A DNA stretch of 64,000 bases, taken from NCBI RefSeq assembly GCF_003610355.1, contig NZ_RAPY01000005.1, positions 186,001 to 250,000 on the forward strand, in the 5' to 3' direction. Source of the DNA: Sphingobacterium detergens (GTDB taxonomy: Bacteria; Bacteroidota; Bacteroidia; Sphingobacteriales; Sphingobacteriaceae). Of the stretch, positions 46,871 through 55,928 are shown piece by piece (position 1 is the first letter of the stretch; the number at the start of each line of letters is the position of its first letter). The translations under genes were made by a program, and so were the position numbers. The notes beneath the pieces were generated by a model. The model saw only the letters and a list, made by a program, of their open reading frames with translations. It did no database searches and was not told where the DNA came from.

Positions 46871-47074
46871 CTATTTCATTTGCCCCTGACACAGCCCGTA
46901 CGCAGTTATATCCATATTTTGTATTATTCTGGAACCTATGATAGCTGTCTTAACAATATTCAACGTAAAAGAGTTCTTTAAAAATGATATCAAAAAGCTC
47001 AGGTGATACGCAATTGCGCATACGAAAAGAATGCAAACTACCACACCAGGAGGCTTATTTGATTTTGTTGTCAT
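46871..47074 (-). pseudogene. Possible remnant of a FucP-type MFS sugar permease (N-terminus)
   Basis: A 67-codon reading frame whose first about 45 residues resemble the start of Bacteroidota FucP/GluP-type symporters: MTTKSNKPPGVVV, a hydrophobic stretch, then LISFLKNSFTLNIVKTAII, which lines up with the family pattern LIPxLKxxFxLNxxQxxLI. The first helix is shortened and everything after it is missing. It is oriented with, and 105 bp upstream of, the aldose dehydrogenase, and just below the LacI operator, exactly where the operon's permease would be expected. Short similarity over a hydrophobic segment can mislead, so this is tentative. Confidence 0.35.
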
Positions 47075-47196
47075 TTTAGCGGTTTAATCTTGCAAACAAA
47101 CATTAATTGCATTTATGCGCAATAGTAAGTACACTTTCTCAATGTATTTATTATCATTTGCTGTTAATATTCAGTTATTCTGATCAAAAATAAATG

Positions 47197-47216
47197 TTTG
47201 AAATCGATTTCCAAAT
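47197..47216. promoter_or_regulatory. LacI-type operator in the divergent promoter region
   Basis: Imperfect palindrome around the core GAAATCGATTTC (47200-47211). The same 12-bp core is at the centre of the 44-bp palindrome at 48378-48421. The central CG and AT-rich arms are typical of LacI/PurR-family sites. It lies 64 bp upstream of the regulator's ATG and upstream of the divergent catabolic operon, so it could control both. Confidence 0.75.
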
Positions 47217-47279
47217 AAATACATACTTATTTTTTTTATATGACTGAAAATTGGATACCTTGTGTCAAATTTGATAATA

Positions 47280-48323
47280 ATGAGTAAAAAAAGAGTAACA
47301 ATATATGATATAGCAACAGAACTGGGTATCACAGCTTCTTATGTATCCCGAGCTCTAAATAACTACCCATCTGTTAATAAGGATATTGTCGAAATGGTGA
47401 GGAAAAAAGCAGCAGAACTCAATTACAAACACAATTCTTCAGCTGCTAATCTAAGACAAGGCTCTTCTAAGACTATTGGTGTTATAGTGCCTCATATTAA
47501 TCAAAGTTTTTTCTCAGATGCCATCGCTGGTATTGAAGAAGTATGTTTTGAGCATAATCATAGCCTAATTATCTGCCAATCGCATGAATCCTTTAAAAAA
47601 GAGGGCTTGGCAATTGAAACATTGATTCGACAAAATGTAGACTGCATCTTTATTTCAATTAGTTTAGAAACACAGTCCCCAAAATATCTCGAAGAAATTA
47701 TTCATCATGACATTGGTCTAATCCAGTTTGATAGATCTATCGAATATAATCAAGGATCGGAGTGTACAAAAGGATATAGTGTCACCAACAACAATACACA
47801 GGACTCCTACAGCGCTGTTAAACAACTACTTAAAGAAGGGTATAGTCGCATTGCTTTTTTGGGTGGCCCTGATCACATCTCAATCTACCAGGACCGCAAG
47901 CAAGGTTATTGTAATGCAATAAGAGATAATGGATTAGTTTTAATAGATGATCTCGTTGTTTCTGATGTACTTGATGAGGAAAACGCTTTCAAGACAGCCG
48001 TCAAACTACTTTCGACGACCGAACCGCCCGATGCTTTTTTTGTTACCTCTGATCATCAATCTTTAGGTGTATTGCAGGCTGCAAAACAATTAGGGATTTC
48101 TGTACCGGACCAGTTAGGAATTATTGGTTATGCAAACGAATTTTTTACCGCACTGACCACGCCCAGCTTATCCTCTATAGATCAACATAGTAAATCGCTG
48201 GGTAGGCATACTGCTAATCTATATTTTAATTCTTTTTTGAAAAATGGAGGGAATAAGGGCAGAGGAGAAAGATTAATCATTCAAAGTGAACTTATTGTCC
48301 GAAATAGTTCCAAAAGAAAGTAA
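47280..48323 (+). CDS. LacI-family transcriptional regulator of the sugar locus
   Basis: DNA-binding repressor, 347 residues from the ATG at 47280 (MSKKRVTIYDIATELGI). The N-terminal LacI helix-turn-helix (about 5-26: IYDIATELGITASYVSRALN) and hinge (about 45-60) precede a periplasmic-binding-protein-like sensor domain (about 65-335). An in-frame GTG at 47262 would add six residues but lacks a better ribosome site. It stands between the divergent aldose-dehydrogenase operon and the fucosidase genes, with palindromic operators on both sides. The effector is presumably a sugar or aldonate of the pathway. Confidence 0.92.
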   Translation: MSKKRVTIYDIATELGITASYVSRALNNYPSVNKDIVEMVRKKAAELNYKHNSSAANLRQGSSKTIGVIVPHINQSFFSDAIAGIEEVCFEHNHSLIICQSHESFKKEGLAIETLIRQNVDCIFISISLETQSPKYLEEIIHHDIGLIQFDRSIEYNQGSECTKGYSVTNNNTQDSYSAVKQLLKEGYSRIAFLGGPDHISIYQDRKQGYCNAIRDNGLVLIDDLVVSDVLDEENAFKTAVKLLSTTEPPDAFFVTSDHQSLGVLQAAKQLGISVPDQLGIIGYANEFFTALTTPSLSSIDQHSKSLGRHTANLYFNSFLKNGGNKGRGERLIIQSELIVRNSSKRK

Positions 48324-48377
48324 AGCTGTTCTAAAAAAGTAATTTTTAATTGAGCTTTCAAAAATTCACTATGGATT

Positions 48378-48421
48378 CAATAATATAAATTTGGAAATCG
48401 ATTTCCAAATTTATATTATTG
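48378..48421. promoter_or_regulatory. Perfect 44-bp palindrome containing the LacI operator core
   Basis: Every base of 48378-48399 is complementary to 48421-48400. The centre is TTGGAAATCGATTTCCAA, and the arms are AT-rich. It lies between the regulator's stop and the glycosidase genes (54 bp after the stop, 105 bp before the GH29 stump). Most likely the operator for the glycosidase operon; as RNA it would also fold into a long hairpin and may help end the regulator's transcript. Confidence 0.85.
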
Positions 48422-48526
48422 TATAATCAAACAAAAAATTGACGCTTTTGACGATTTGCTAATCACTCCTCTCTTCGCTAGAGATTGATTGGAAATAAAA
48501 AATATCTTTCTAACCATATTTAAATT

Positions 48527-48712
48527 ATGAATTATTTATTATTCCTTTTGTTATTGATTTGTTTAACAACTCCGGCAAAAGCACAACAATCTTATCAGGC
48601 TAATTGGGAATCTTTGAAAAAAAATCAGACACCAGAATGGTTTAAAGATGCTAAGTTTGACATTTTCATTCACTGGGGAGTATATTCGATGTCGGCTTTT
48701 ACCAATACTTAA
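48527..48712 (+). pseudogene. Truncated GH29-A alpha-L-fucosidase (N-terminal stump)
   Basis: A signal peptide (ending AKAQQ) followed by WESLKKNQTPEWFKDAKF and FIHWGVYSM, the start of the GH29 catalytic domain in fucosidases of the A type. The frame stops at 48710-48712 after 61 codons, about 400 residues short, and no continuation is found; the next gene starts 12 bp later. The nucleophile Asp and all later active-site residues are absent, so no activity is possible. A deletion that fused the stump to the leader of the next gene is the simplest explanation. Confidence 0.85.
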
Positions 48713-48724
48713 TATAAACGGATA

Positions 48725-50389
48725 ATGAAAAAACTATTATACCTATTGTTGGTTGTCATAACTACCAGTGAAGTTAATGCACAAATAATTGATAGACCAC
48801 GTCCCTCAAACTGGAGCCAATTAGTAAAAGGAGCCGCTTTTAAAGATCGATTTTTACCCATGCCCAAAGGGAAACTAAGTGATGATAGCTGGGGCGGAAA
48901 AAATATACTGCCACGATATGTGGATAACGGAATTGAAGACCGCCAAAGGTCTTATTGGTGTGCTGATATTATTTCAGGCAAGGATGATTTGTATCACATG
49001 TACGTTGCCGGTTGGCGTGAGAGTGCCCCGAAAGGCCATCACGAATGGCCAAAATCTATTATTTATCATGCTGTCAGTAAAAGTTCTTTTGGCCCCTTCA
49101 AAATTAAAGATACCATTGGCTATGGACATAATGTAGATGCCTTTAGACTAAAGGATGGGAGATTAGTATTGTACGCTATTGATAAAAATTATATAGCCAA
49201 TAATGAAAATGGACCATGGGTTGAAGGAAAGTTTAAATTCGACGAAAGAGATCGGCCAATTATAGAAGGACTTTCCAATCTTACCTTTGCGCAGCGAGAG
49301 GATGGATCTTATCTCATGATATGTCGTGGCGGTGGTAGTTGGATAAGTAAAACTGGTATATCAACTTATAATCAGATCTCAAACAAAAGGGCTTACCCAG
49401 ATATAGAAGGAGAGTTTGAAGATCCTGTAATATGGAAGGATAATATTCAGTACAATTTAATTGTAAATGATTGGCTAGGTCGCATTGCTTACTATCTTCG
49501 TTCAAAAGATGGAATTAACTGGGTTACAGAAGCTGGTGAAGCCTACATCCCTGGTATTTCCTTTCACGAAGATGGGTATGTAGAAAACTGGTTTAAATAT
49601 GAAAGAATGCGGGTTTTTCAAGATAAACATGGAAGAGCCATCCAAGCGAATTTTGCTGTAGTTGACATCGAAAAAGATAAAGATTTGGCCAATGACAACC
49701 ATAGCTCCAAGGCCATTGTAATTCCTTTGAACCCCGGTGTCTTGATTACAATGATCAATCAAAGTTTCCCAGATCCAAAAACAAAAAGCATAAAAATTAA
49801 GATAAAAGCAGAAGATGGTTTTGACCCACAAACTGAAATAGATGTTAATTCGCTTCGTTTTGGATCATCTACGGCAGTAAATTTCGGTAGAGGTGCCAGC
49901 GTAACTGAGACAAAAAAATCTGGAAAAGACTTGATTTTGACCTTCAACATAAACGGCCTTGAGTTAGAAAAGGATGATTTTGCCCCAAAGTTGCTTGGTA
50001 AATACCGTTCTGGCAAAATACTTTTTGGCTATACCCGAGTACCCTGGGTTAACTATAATGACGCCATTTTAAGTGCGAGAAGACCAATTTTTGAAACCAC
50101 TACACAACAAACTGTAGCAAAAATAACAATAGAGAACTTTGGATTAATCGCATCAAAGTCAAGTAAAGTACAATTGTATGCCACTATTGATGGGCAGAAA
50201 AAGCTGCTGGCAGAAGACTATATTCCAGCCGTAGGAAAATATAAAAGTATTGTAAAATCGCTTAAAACTAGTCAATTGTTCGAAAAAGAGAAAAGTTATG
50301 ATTTTTCGGTGCAAATCACTGAACACAAAAATAAATCAACATTTGATTTTAAAGCTACTCCAAATGACATATTAAGACAGTTAGAATAA
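48725..50389 (+). CDS. Secreted beta-propeller glycoside hydrolase-like protein, family unassigned
   Basis: Exported protein of 554 residues (signal peptide about 1-20). Residues about 55-350 look like a five-bladed beta-propeller of the GH43/GH32/GH117 kind: aromatic-rich repeats such as YWCADIISGKDDLYHMYVAGW, NVDAFRLKDGRLVLYAI and GEFEDPVIWKDNIQYNLIV, where EDP (232-234) recalls the acidic residue block of GH43-like enzymes. The C-terminal third (about 360-550) is beta-rich and may be an accessory domain. I cannot place it in a numbered family. It lies between a broken and an intact fucosidase and probably trims the same glycan. Confidence 0.65.
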   Translation: MKKLLYLLLVVITTSEVNAQIIDRPRPSNWSQLVKGAAFKDRFLPMPKGKLSDDSWGGKNILPRYVDNGIEDRQRSYWCADIISGKDDLYHMYVAGWRESAPKGHHEWPKSIIYHAVSKSSFGPFKIKDTIGYGHNVDAFRLKDGRLVLYAIDKNYIANNENGPWVEGKFKFDERDRPIIEGLSNLTFAQREDGSYLMICRGGGSWISKTGISTYNQISNKRAYPDIEGEFEDPVIWKDNIQYNLIVNDWLGRIAYYLRSKDGINWVTEAGEAYIPGISFHEDGYVENWFKYERMRVFQDKHGRAIQANFAVVDIEKDKDLANDNHSSKAIVIPLNPGVLITMINQSFPDPKTKSIKIKIKAEDGFDPQTEIDVNSLRFGSSTAVNFGRGASVTETKKSGKDLILTFNINGLELEKDDFAPKLLGKYRSGKILFGYTRVPWVNYNDAILSARRPIFETTTQQTVAKITIENFGLIASKSSKVQLYATIDGQKKLLAEDYIPAVGKYKSIVKSLKTSQLFEKEKSYDFSVQITEHKNKSTFDFKATPNDILRQLE

Positions 50390-50535
50390 CCTACATATTT
50401 ATAATAAATTACGCAGATGATTATATGGATGATTTATTGCTATTGAGACAGAAAATGCAACACAAATTGTAGCTGTTATCAGCTGCTGTCAGACACTTAA
50501 ATTTAACCGCATTTTACATAAAAAATCAACTTAAA

Positions 50536-52767
50536 ATGAAAAGAAGAATTATCAATATATTAATAGGGCTCTTATTTTATTTAAATGCATCTGCGCAAAG
50601 CAATATGATAAAGCCGCAGAATACAATCCCTGTTTTTGAAAATGACACCAAGGCTACTATTATAGCTAAAGCAGCACATGTTGTACCAACAAAGAATCAA
50701 TTTGCGGCTCTAAAAAATGAATTTATTGCCTTTATACACTTTGGCCCGAATACATTTACGCAGATGGAATGGGGCAATGGCAAAGAAGACCCTAAAATTT
50801 TCGATTTAAAGGAACTTCATACTGATCAGTGGTGCCAGGCTATAAAAGCTGCGGGGATGAAGATGGTTATTATGACCGTTAAACACCATGATGGGTTTGT
50901 ACTTTGGCAAAGCCGCTATACCAACCACGGCATCATGTCTACAGATTTCGAAAATGGTAAGGGTGATATTCTAAAAAAACTATCAGCCTCTTGTAAAAAA
51001 TATGGTTTAAAACTAGGCGTTTATTTATCGCCGGCGGACCTTTTCCAGATAGAAAGCCCTACTGGTTTATATGGAAATTTAAGTAAAATCACCAAACGCA
51101 GCATTCCACGTCAGATCAGCGGAAAGCCTTTTACGAACAAAACTAGGTTTGAATTTGAAGTTGATGATTATAATGAATATTTCCTTAACCAACTATTTGA
51201 ACTTTTAACGGAGTATGGACAGATTGATGAAGTTTGGTTCGACGGCGCCCATCCAAAAACAAAAGGTGGCCAGAAATATAACTATGCGGCATGGAAGCAA
51301 CTGATCCATACCTTGGCACCAAAGGCTGTTATTTTTGGTAGAGAAGACATCCGTTGGTGTGGTAATGAGGCCGGAGCAACACGAAGTACTGAGTGGAACA
51401 TAATTCCTTACCCCGAGAATCCTAACACTGCGACCAATTTTCCGGACCTAACTCAAGAATCTTTAGGTAGCAGGGACGATCTATACAAAGGGAAATATTT
51501 ACACTACCAGCAAGCAGAAACAAATACCTCAATACGTGAAGGATGGTTTTACCGCGATGATGAAAAACAAAAAGTACGTAGTTCAGATGACGTGTTTGAT
51601 ATCTATGAGAGAGCTGTCGGAGGCAACTCTACATTTTTATTAAACATCCCTCCAAACAGAGCGGGTAAATTCTCCGCTGAAGATGTAAAAGTACTGACTG
51701 AAGTAGGTAAAAGAATTAGAGAAACCTATGATAAAAATTTATTTGCTAATGCTAAGGGTAATAAACAGGTACTAGATAATAACCCAAATACGTATGTTTT
51801 ATTGAATAAAGCTGAGAAAAGAATAGAAATCACCACTAGAAACCCAATTACCATAAATAGAATTGTTCTACAGGAAGCAATAGCTTCTCATGGTGAACGA
51901 GTAGAGGAACACGTACTTGAAGCCTGGCTATCGAATAAGTGGCAAAAAGTAGCTTCAGCGACAAATATCGGTTATAAGCGTATCCTACGTTTTCCGGAGG
52001 TCCGAGCTTCAAAGTTCAGGCTTAAAGTACTTTCCTCTAGAGCATCACCAGCCATTGCAACAATTAAAGCGCATTATTACCGTGAAAAACCTCCTCAACT
52101 ACAGCTCGATAGAGATATTAATGGACTATTGACTATATCGCCCAAAGTACATGTATTTGGATGGAAACCCCATGGACAGAATGCCGCAGAAAATCTAAGC
52201 AGAGGAACTGAGATTTATTATACTACAGACGGCACAGAACCTAGTATATCATCAAAAAAATATACAGGTCCTGTTCTAATTAATAATAACAAGATTAAAG
52301 CGATTGCTATTTCACATCAGGATAAGGGCAGTGTGGCCTCGGAAACATTCGGTTTGATCAAGAAAAACTGGAAGTTGTTAAATGTAAGTAGTGAAGCCAG
52401 CACAAATAATGCATCAATGGCATTTGATGCTAACAAAGAAACCTATTGGCTTTCCTTAATTGAGGATAAAAAGCAAATCGCTATAGATTTAGGGATGGAA
52501 AAACACTTAAACGCCTTTGTTTATACTCCTCCAAAAGAAAAAATAGATGGCATGATGGAAAGAGGTATTATACAAGTCAGTAACGATGGCAAAAACTGGG
52601 AGACCATAGAAAACTTTGAATTTGGCAATCTCATAAATGATCCAACACCAAGGTTACACTATTTTAAAAAACAGGTCTCTGCCAGATATATTCAGATTAA
52701 GGCAACGACTATTGCTGCCAACAAAAAGACTTTGGCCATTGCTGAATTGGATTTTTGGGAGAAATAG
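50536..52767 (+). CDS. GH29-B alpha-L-fucosidase/alpha-L-galactosidase with C-terminal binding domains
   Basis: Exported retaining glycosidase, 743 residues. Signal peptide about 1-21. The GH29 domain (about 45-400) opens AHVVPTKNQFAALKNEF and IHFGPNTFTQMEWG, the GH29-B wording; HHDGF is at 117-121 and the nucleophile Asp236 in VWFDGAHP. The C-terminal half includes a chitobiase/hexosaminidase-type CHB_HEX_C segment (about 560-615, IYYTTDGTEPSISS) and an F5/8-type discoidin-like carbohydrate-binding domain at the end (about 620-740). GH29-B enzymes usually act on alpha-1,3/1,4-linked L-fucose, and some take L-galactose. In this locus it should feed the aldose dehydrogenase. Confidence 0.9.
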   Translation: MKRRIINILIGLLFYLNASAQSNMIKPQNTIPVFENDTKATIIAKAAHVVPTKNQFAALKNEFIAFIHFGPNTFTQMEWGNGKEDPKIFDLKELHTDQWCQAIKAAGMKMVIMTVKHHDGFVLWQSRYTNHGIMSTDFENGKGDILKKLSASCKKYGLKLGVYLSPADLFQIESPTGLYGNLSKITKRSIPRQISGKPFTNKTRFEFEVDDYNEYFLNQLFELLTEYGQIDEVWFDGAHPKTKGGQKYNYAAWKQLIHTLAPKAVIFGREDIRWCGNEAGATRSTEWNIIPYPENPNTATNFPDLTQESLGSRDDLYKGKYLHYQQAETNTSIREGWFYRDDEKQKVRSSDDVFDIYERAVGGNSTFLLNIPPNRAGKFSAEDVKVLTEVGKRIRETYDKNLFANAKGNKQVLDNNPNTYVLLNKAEKRIEITTRNPITINRIVLQEAIASHGERVEEHVLEAWLSNKWQKVASATNIGYKRILRFPEVRASKFRLKVLSSRASPAIATIKAHYYREKPPQLQLDRDINGLLTISPKVHVFGWKPHGQNAAENLSRGTEIYYTTDGTEPSISSKKYTGPVLINNNKIKAIAISHQDKGSVASETFGLIKKNWKLLNVSSEASTNNASMAFDANKETYWLSLIEDKKQIAIDLGMEKHLNAFVYTPPKEKIDGMMERGIIQVSNDGKNWETIENFEFGNLINDPTPRLHYFKKQVSARYIQIKATTIAANKKTLAIAELDFWEK

Positions 52768-52832
52768 ATCAAAAAAAGCATTATCTCCTTAATACAATTG
52801 TTAGAGAATCACTAATTAGGGTGCAAAAGGGA

Positions 52833-52881
52833 TTTTAACATATAATTCCTGTATATTATAAACAGGAATTATATGTTAAAA
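52833..52881 (+). terminator. Long AT-rich hairpin after the fucosidase gene
   Basis: Perfect 20-bp stem beginning TTTTAACATATAATTCC (52833-52852, complement 52862-52881) with a 9-nt loop, 66 bp past the stop. The sequence after it lacks a T tract, so it may serve as a 3'-end stabiliser or weak terminator. Confidence 0.6.
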
Positions 52882-52987
52882 AAATAGTGTTTATAAATCT
52901 ATGATAAAACGCTAAAACCAAATCTAACAGATGAATAAATCGTAAAAATACAAATTGGGATATGTGAACAAAGTAGCTGAAGAGGTC

Positions 52988-53023
52988 AAAAAAAAAGGCA
53001 AATCAAGTAAAAACTTGATTTGC
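52988..53023 (-). terminator. Terminator of tRNA-Glu
   Basis: Eleven-bp stem GCAAATCAAGT (52998-53008) / ACTTGATTTGC (53013-53023), 4-nt loop; on the minus strand a C then a T run follow. It lies 10 bp past the tRNA 3' end. Confidence 0.85.
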
Positions 53024-53032
53024 TCACTCTCG

Positions 53033-53104
53033 TAGCCCGTAGGGGAATCGAACCCCTGTTTCAAGAATGAAAATCTTGCGTCCTAACCCCTAGACGAACG
53101 GGCC
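53033..53104 (-). tRNA. tRNA-Glu (anticodon UUC)
   Basis: The minus strand folds as a cloverleaf: acceptor GGCCCGT pairs with ACGGGCT, the D-arm region reads TCGTCTAGGGGTTAGGA, the anticodon stem AAGAT/ATCTT-type arm holds TTC in the loop, and the T arm carries GGTTCGATTCC. The 3' CCA is not encoded. Reads GAA and GAG codons. Own terminator downstream, single gene. Confidence 0.96.
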
Positions 53105-53244
53105 GTTTTCTGTTTCGGTGTGCAAATATAGAAAGTTTTCTAAATCCGTCAAAATTTTATCGAAATTTTTATTCATTTTTTTCAAAATAGATCTTAAAAC
53201 CCTCTAAAATAGCTATATTTAGACTCATTGAAAAAGTAACCAAC

Positions 53245-55761
53245 ATGACTAATTTTAAAAAAATTAAAAATCCTCTACTCTATGCGGGTCTTGGCATGGC
53301 ACTTTTTAGCCAAGCAGCATATGCTCAAAAATCGAGCTCAATTGCAGATCAGCTGCAACTCACCTGGCAGGTCAAGGATGGCCAGAACATCCGTAAAAAT
53401 CCTGTCTCAACAATCATTCTGAAAAATACGAGCAAAAGTGCGATACAGCTCAATGATTGGAGCCTCTGGTTTAATTTTATCAGATCTATTGATCCTGGTA
53501 AAGTAGATAAAAGATTTGCCATTGACCACAGGAATGGCGATCTATTTCAGGTAAGCTTTAAGAAAAACAATTTTTTATTAAAATCACAGGACACCATCCA
53601 TATTGATTTCATCACAACAGGACTCGTCAATTATACCGACGGGCCAATCGGTTTGTACATAAAAAATAGCAAAACTGGGCTTTCAACAGATATTCAGAAC
53701 TACACTGCGGTGAAAACAGCACCTCAATCCGATGCTGAAAAAGCGGATTATTGGTCTTATAAATATGACCAAAATAAACTTACCGAGGGTATAGAGGCGC
53801 AGGCCATTATCCCCCTACCCAGCAATATTAGTATTGACAATAATACAAAGTTCAATATATCGACTAGTACAAAAGTATTTATCGCCAGTGAATTCTCTTC
53901 CGAAGCAAGCTTTCTGACAGATTTCCTAAACAAATACGCAGGTATCAAGTTGTCAACTAGCTCTGAAAAACAAGATGGTGTTGTTATCGTCAAAGCAAAC
54001 GATCTAAAAGCTGAATCTTATCGCCTAAACATCGATGCAAAAGGTATCCGTATAGAAGCGGCGGATAAGGCAGGTGCATTTTATGCCATACAGTCTTTGA
54101 AATCCTTGATTAATCATCAACAATGGAATAAAACGAGCAAATCAATTGCCTTACCTTACACAAAAATAGAAGATAGTCCTCGTTATGGCTACCGTGGATT
54201 TATGTTGGATGCGGCCCGTAATTTTCATAGCAAGGCAGAAGTGTTGCGCATTTTGGATCTGATGGCTGCCTACAAATTAAATAAATTCCATTTCCACTTT
54301 ATTGACGATGAAGGTTGGCGATTGGAAATTCCATCCTTACCGGAACTGACTGCAGTGGGGGCCAACCGTACCGCTAATTTTGAAGACGGTAAAGGAATTC
54401 AACCTGCTTACGGCTCTGGTGCAACTGCAAAAGCGCATCAATTCTACACCGTAGCTGATTATATCGAAATCTTAAAATATGCGCAAGCAAGGCATATCGA
54501 TGTGATACCTGAAGTAGAAACACCGGGGCATGCCCGTGCCGCGATCAAAGCAATGCGTGCACGCTTTGCACATTTTACTAAGGCAGGCGATAAGCAAAAA
54601 GCTGAAGAATTCCTGTTGGATGATGCGGATGACAAATCGGTCTATAACTCCGCACAAAACTGGAATGATAATGTGATGAACCCTGCCCTACCTTCAACAT
54701 ATCATTTCCTGAGCAAAGTGGTCGATGAAATCAAAACGATCCATGAAAAAGCTGGAGTACCGTTGAAAATTATCGATTTGGGAGGAGATGAGACACCGAG
54801 TGGTGTCTGGGAAAAATCACCAAAAATCCTTGCTTTCATGAAGGATAATAATATCAGCAATGTACTTGATGTATGGCCGATATATATCGCCAAAATTAAC
54901 AAGCTTGTTCAAGATAAGGGTTTGACGATGTCTGGATGGGAAGAGATGGGCATGCGCAATAAAGGGAAAGGAATGGAAGTTAACGCGGAATTGGGTAAAT
55001 CCGGCATCCATCTCAATGTATGGAATAATCTTCCGGGTCAAGGACAGGAGGATTTAGCTTACCGCTTAGCAAATGCAGGCTATAAAGTTGTCTATACCAG
55101 CGCGGCAAACAACTATCTGGATATGTCATGGGACCGCGACTTTGCAGATCCAGGCCATAGCTGGGTAGGTACTGTAAACCTGAACAGAACCTATTCTTTC
55201 TCGCCGGAAAACTTCTTCATTAATCTTCGTAAAGATGATACCGGAAAAGATCTCGTAAAAGAAGCGTATACCAACAAAGTGCAGCTTACTGCTGAAGGAA
55301 AGAAAAATCTACTCGGCATTAAGGGTGCCCTCTGGGCCGAAAAAGTATCGACAGATCAACGCCTTGAAGAGATGATATTCCCTCGATTAATTGCTATTGC
55401 CGATCGCGCCTGGGCGCAAGAACAAGCTTGGGAAAAAGGCAATTCTTATGATGAAGCAACCTATCGTAAGTCGTATACAGCATTTATTAAGAAATTAGGC
55501 GAGGATGAATTGAAGAAACTGGATATTATTGATGGGGGTTACACCTATCGCCTTCCGAAGCTTGGTATTAAAAAAGAAGGTAACCAGCTTTATATCAACA
55601 CCGATTATCCCGGATTCAAAGTCTATTATACAGAGAATGGAAGTACACCGACATTGAAATCAAAAGAAGTAAATGGCGCAATTCCTTTTCAAGCGGGCAA
55701 GAAATATCTATTCAAGGTCTTTGATGCCAAAGGTAGATCCGGAGACGTTATTGCATATTAA
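53245..55761 (+). CDS. GH20 beta-N-acetylhexosaminidase, chitobiase-like multidomain
   Basis: Exported exo-beta-hexosaminidase, 838 residues. Signal peptide about 1-27; N-terminal CHB_HEX domain (about 35-155, WSLWFNFIRSIDP) as in chitobiases; GH20b domain (about 185-310); catalytic TIM barrel (about 313-720) with the Asp515-Glu516 pair in LGGDETPSG and the HFIDDEGWRLEI segment; C-terminal chitobiase-type beta domain (about 765-838, VYYTENGSTPT). Substrate-assisted catalysis removes terminal GlcNAc or GalNAc from chito-oligosaccharides or glycans. The product would be used through the NagB enzyme encoded nearby. Monocistronic; bidirectional terminator after it. Confidence 0.95.
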   Translation: MTNFKKIKNPLLYAGLGMALFSQAAYAQKSSSIADQLQLTWQVKDGQNIRKNPVSTIILKNTSKSAIQLNDWSLWFNFIRSIDPGKVDKRFAIDHRNGDLFQVSFKKNNFLLKSQDTIHIDFITTGLVNYTDGPIGLYIKNSKTGLSTDIQNYTAVKTAPQSDAEKADYWSYKYDQNKLTEGIEAQAIIPLPSNISIDNNTKFNISTSTKVFIASEFSSEASFLTDFLNKYAGIKLSTSSEKQDGVVIVKANDLKAESYRLNIDAKGIRIEAADKAGAFYAIQSLKSLINHQQWNKTSKSIALPYTKIEDSPRYGYRGFMLDAARNFHSKAEVLRILDLMAAYKLNKFHFHFIDDEGWRLEIPSLPELTAVGANRTANFEDGKGIQPAYGSGATAKAHQFYTVADYIEILKYAQARHIDVIPEVETPGHARAAIKAMRARFAHFTKAGDKQKAEEFLLDDADDKSVYNSAQNWNDNVMNPALPSTYHFLSKVVDEIKTIHEKAGVPLKIIDLGGDETPSGVWEKSPKILAFMKDNNISNVLDVWPIYIAKINKLVQDKGLTMSGWEEMGMRNKGKGMEVNAELGKSGIHLNVWNNLPGQGQEDLAYRLANAGYKVVYTSAANNYLDMSWDRDFADPGHSWVGTVNLNRTYSFSPENFFINLRKDDTGKDLVKEAYTNKVQLTAEGKKNLLGIKGALWAEKVSTDQRLEEMIFPRLIAIADRAWAQEQAWEKGNSYDEATYRKSYTAFIKKLGEDELKKLDIIDGGYTYRLPKLGIKKEGNQLYINTDYPGFKVYYTENGSTPTLKSKEVNGAIPFQAGKKYLFKVFDAKGRSGDVIAY

Positions 55762-55860
55762 AAACTGAACGGGATTATTACAACAAAAATAGTAATAGCC
55801 AACATAGAGAAAGTCATCATTGAAGTGCTGAAATAATACTTCCGATGGCCGTTTAAAATT

Positions 55861-55900
55861 AAAAAAGGGGTGTTTTCTATTCGAAAAACACCCCTTTTTA
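55861..55900. terminator. Bidirectional terminator between GH20 and TonB receptor genes
   Basis: AAAAAAGGGGTGTTTT paired with AAAACACCCCTTTTT, short loop, A and T tracts on both sides. Serves the two convergent genes. Confidence 0.9.
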
Positions 55901-55928
55901 CTTGCGCTCACTATTAAATGCGCTCTGC

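Noticed and set aside
47262..47279. GTG start of the LacI-type regulator
   Set aside because: The added six residues do not match the family; MSKKRVTIYDIA from 47280 is the normal beginning.
48527..48712. Independent small secreted protein
   Set aside because: Its sequence is plainly the N-terminal end of a GH29 enzyme, so it is a truncated gene.
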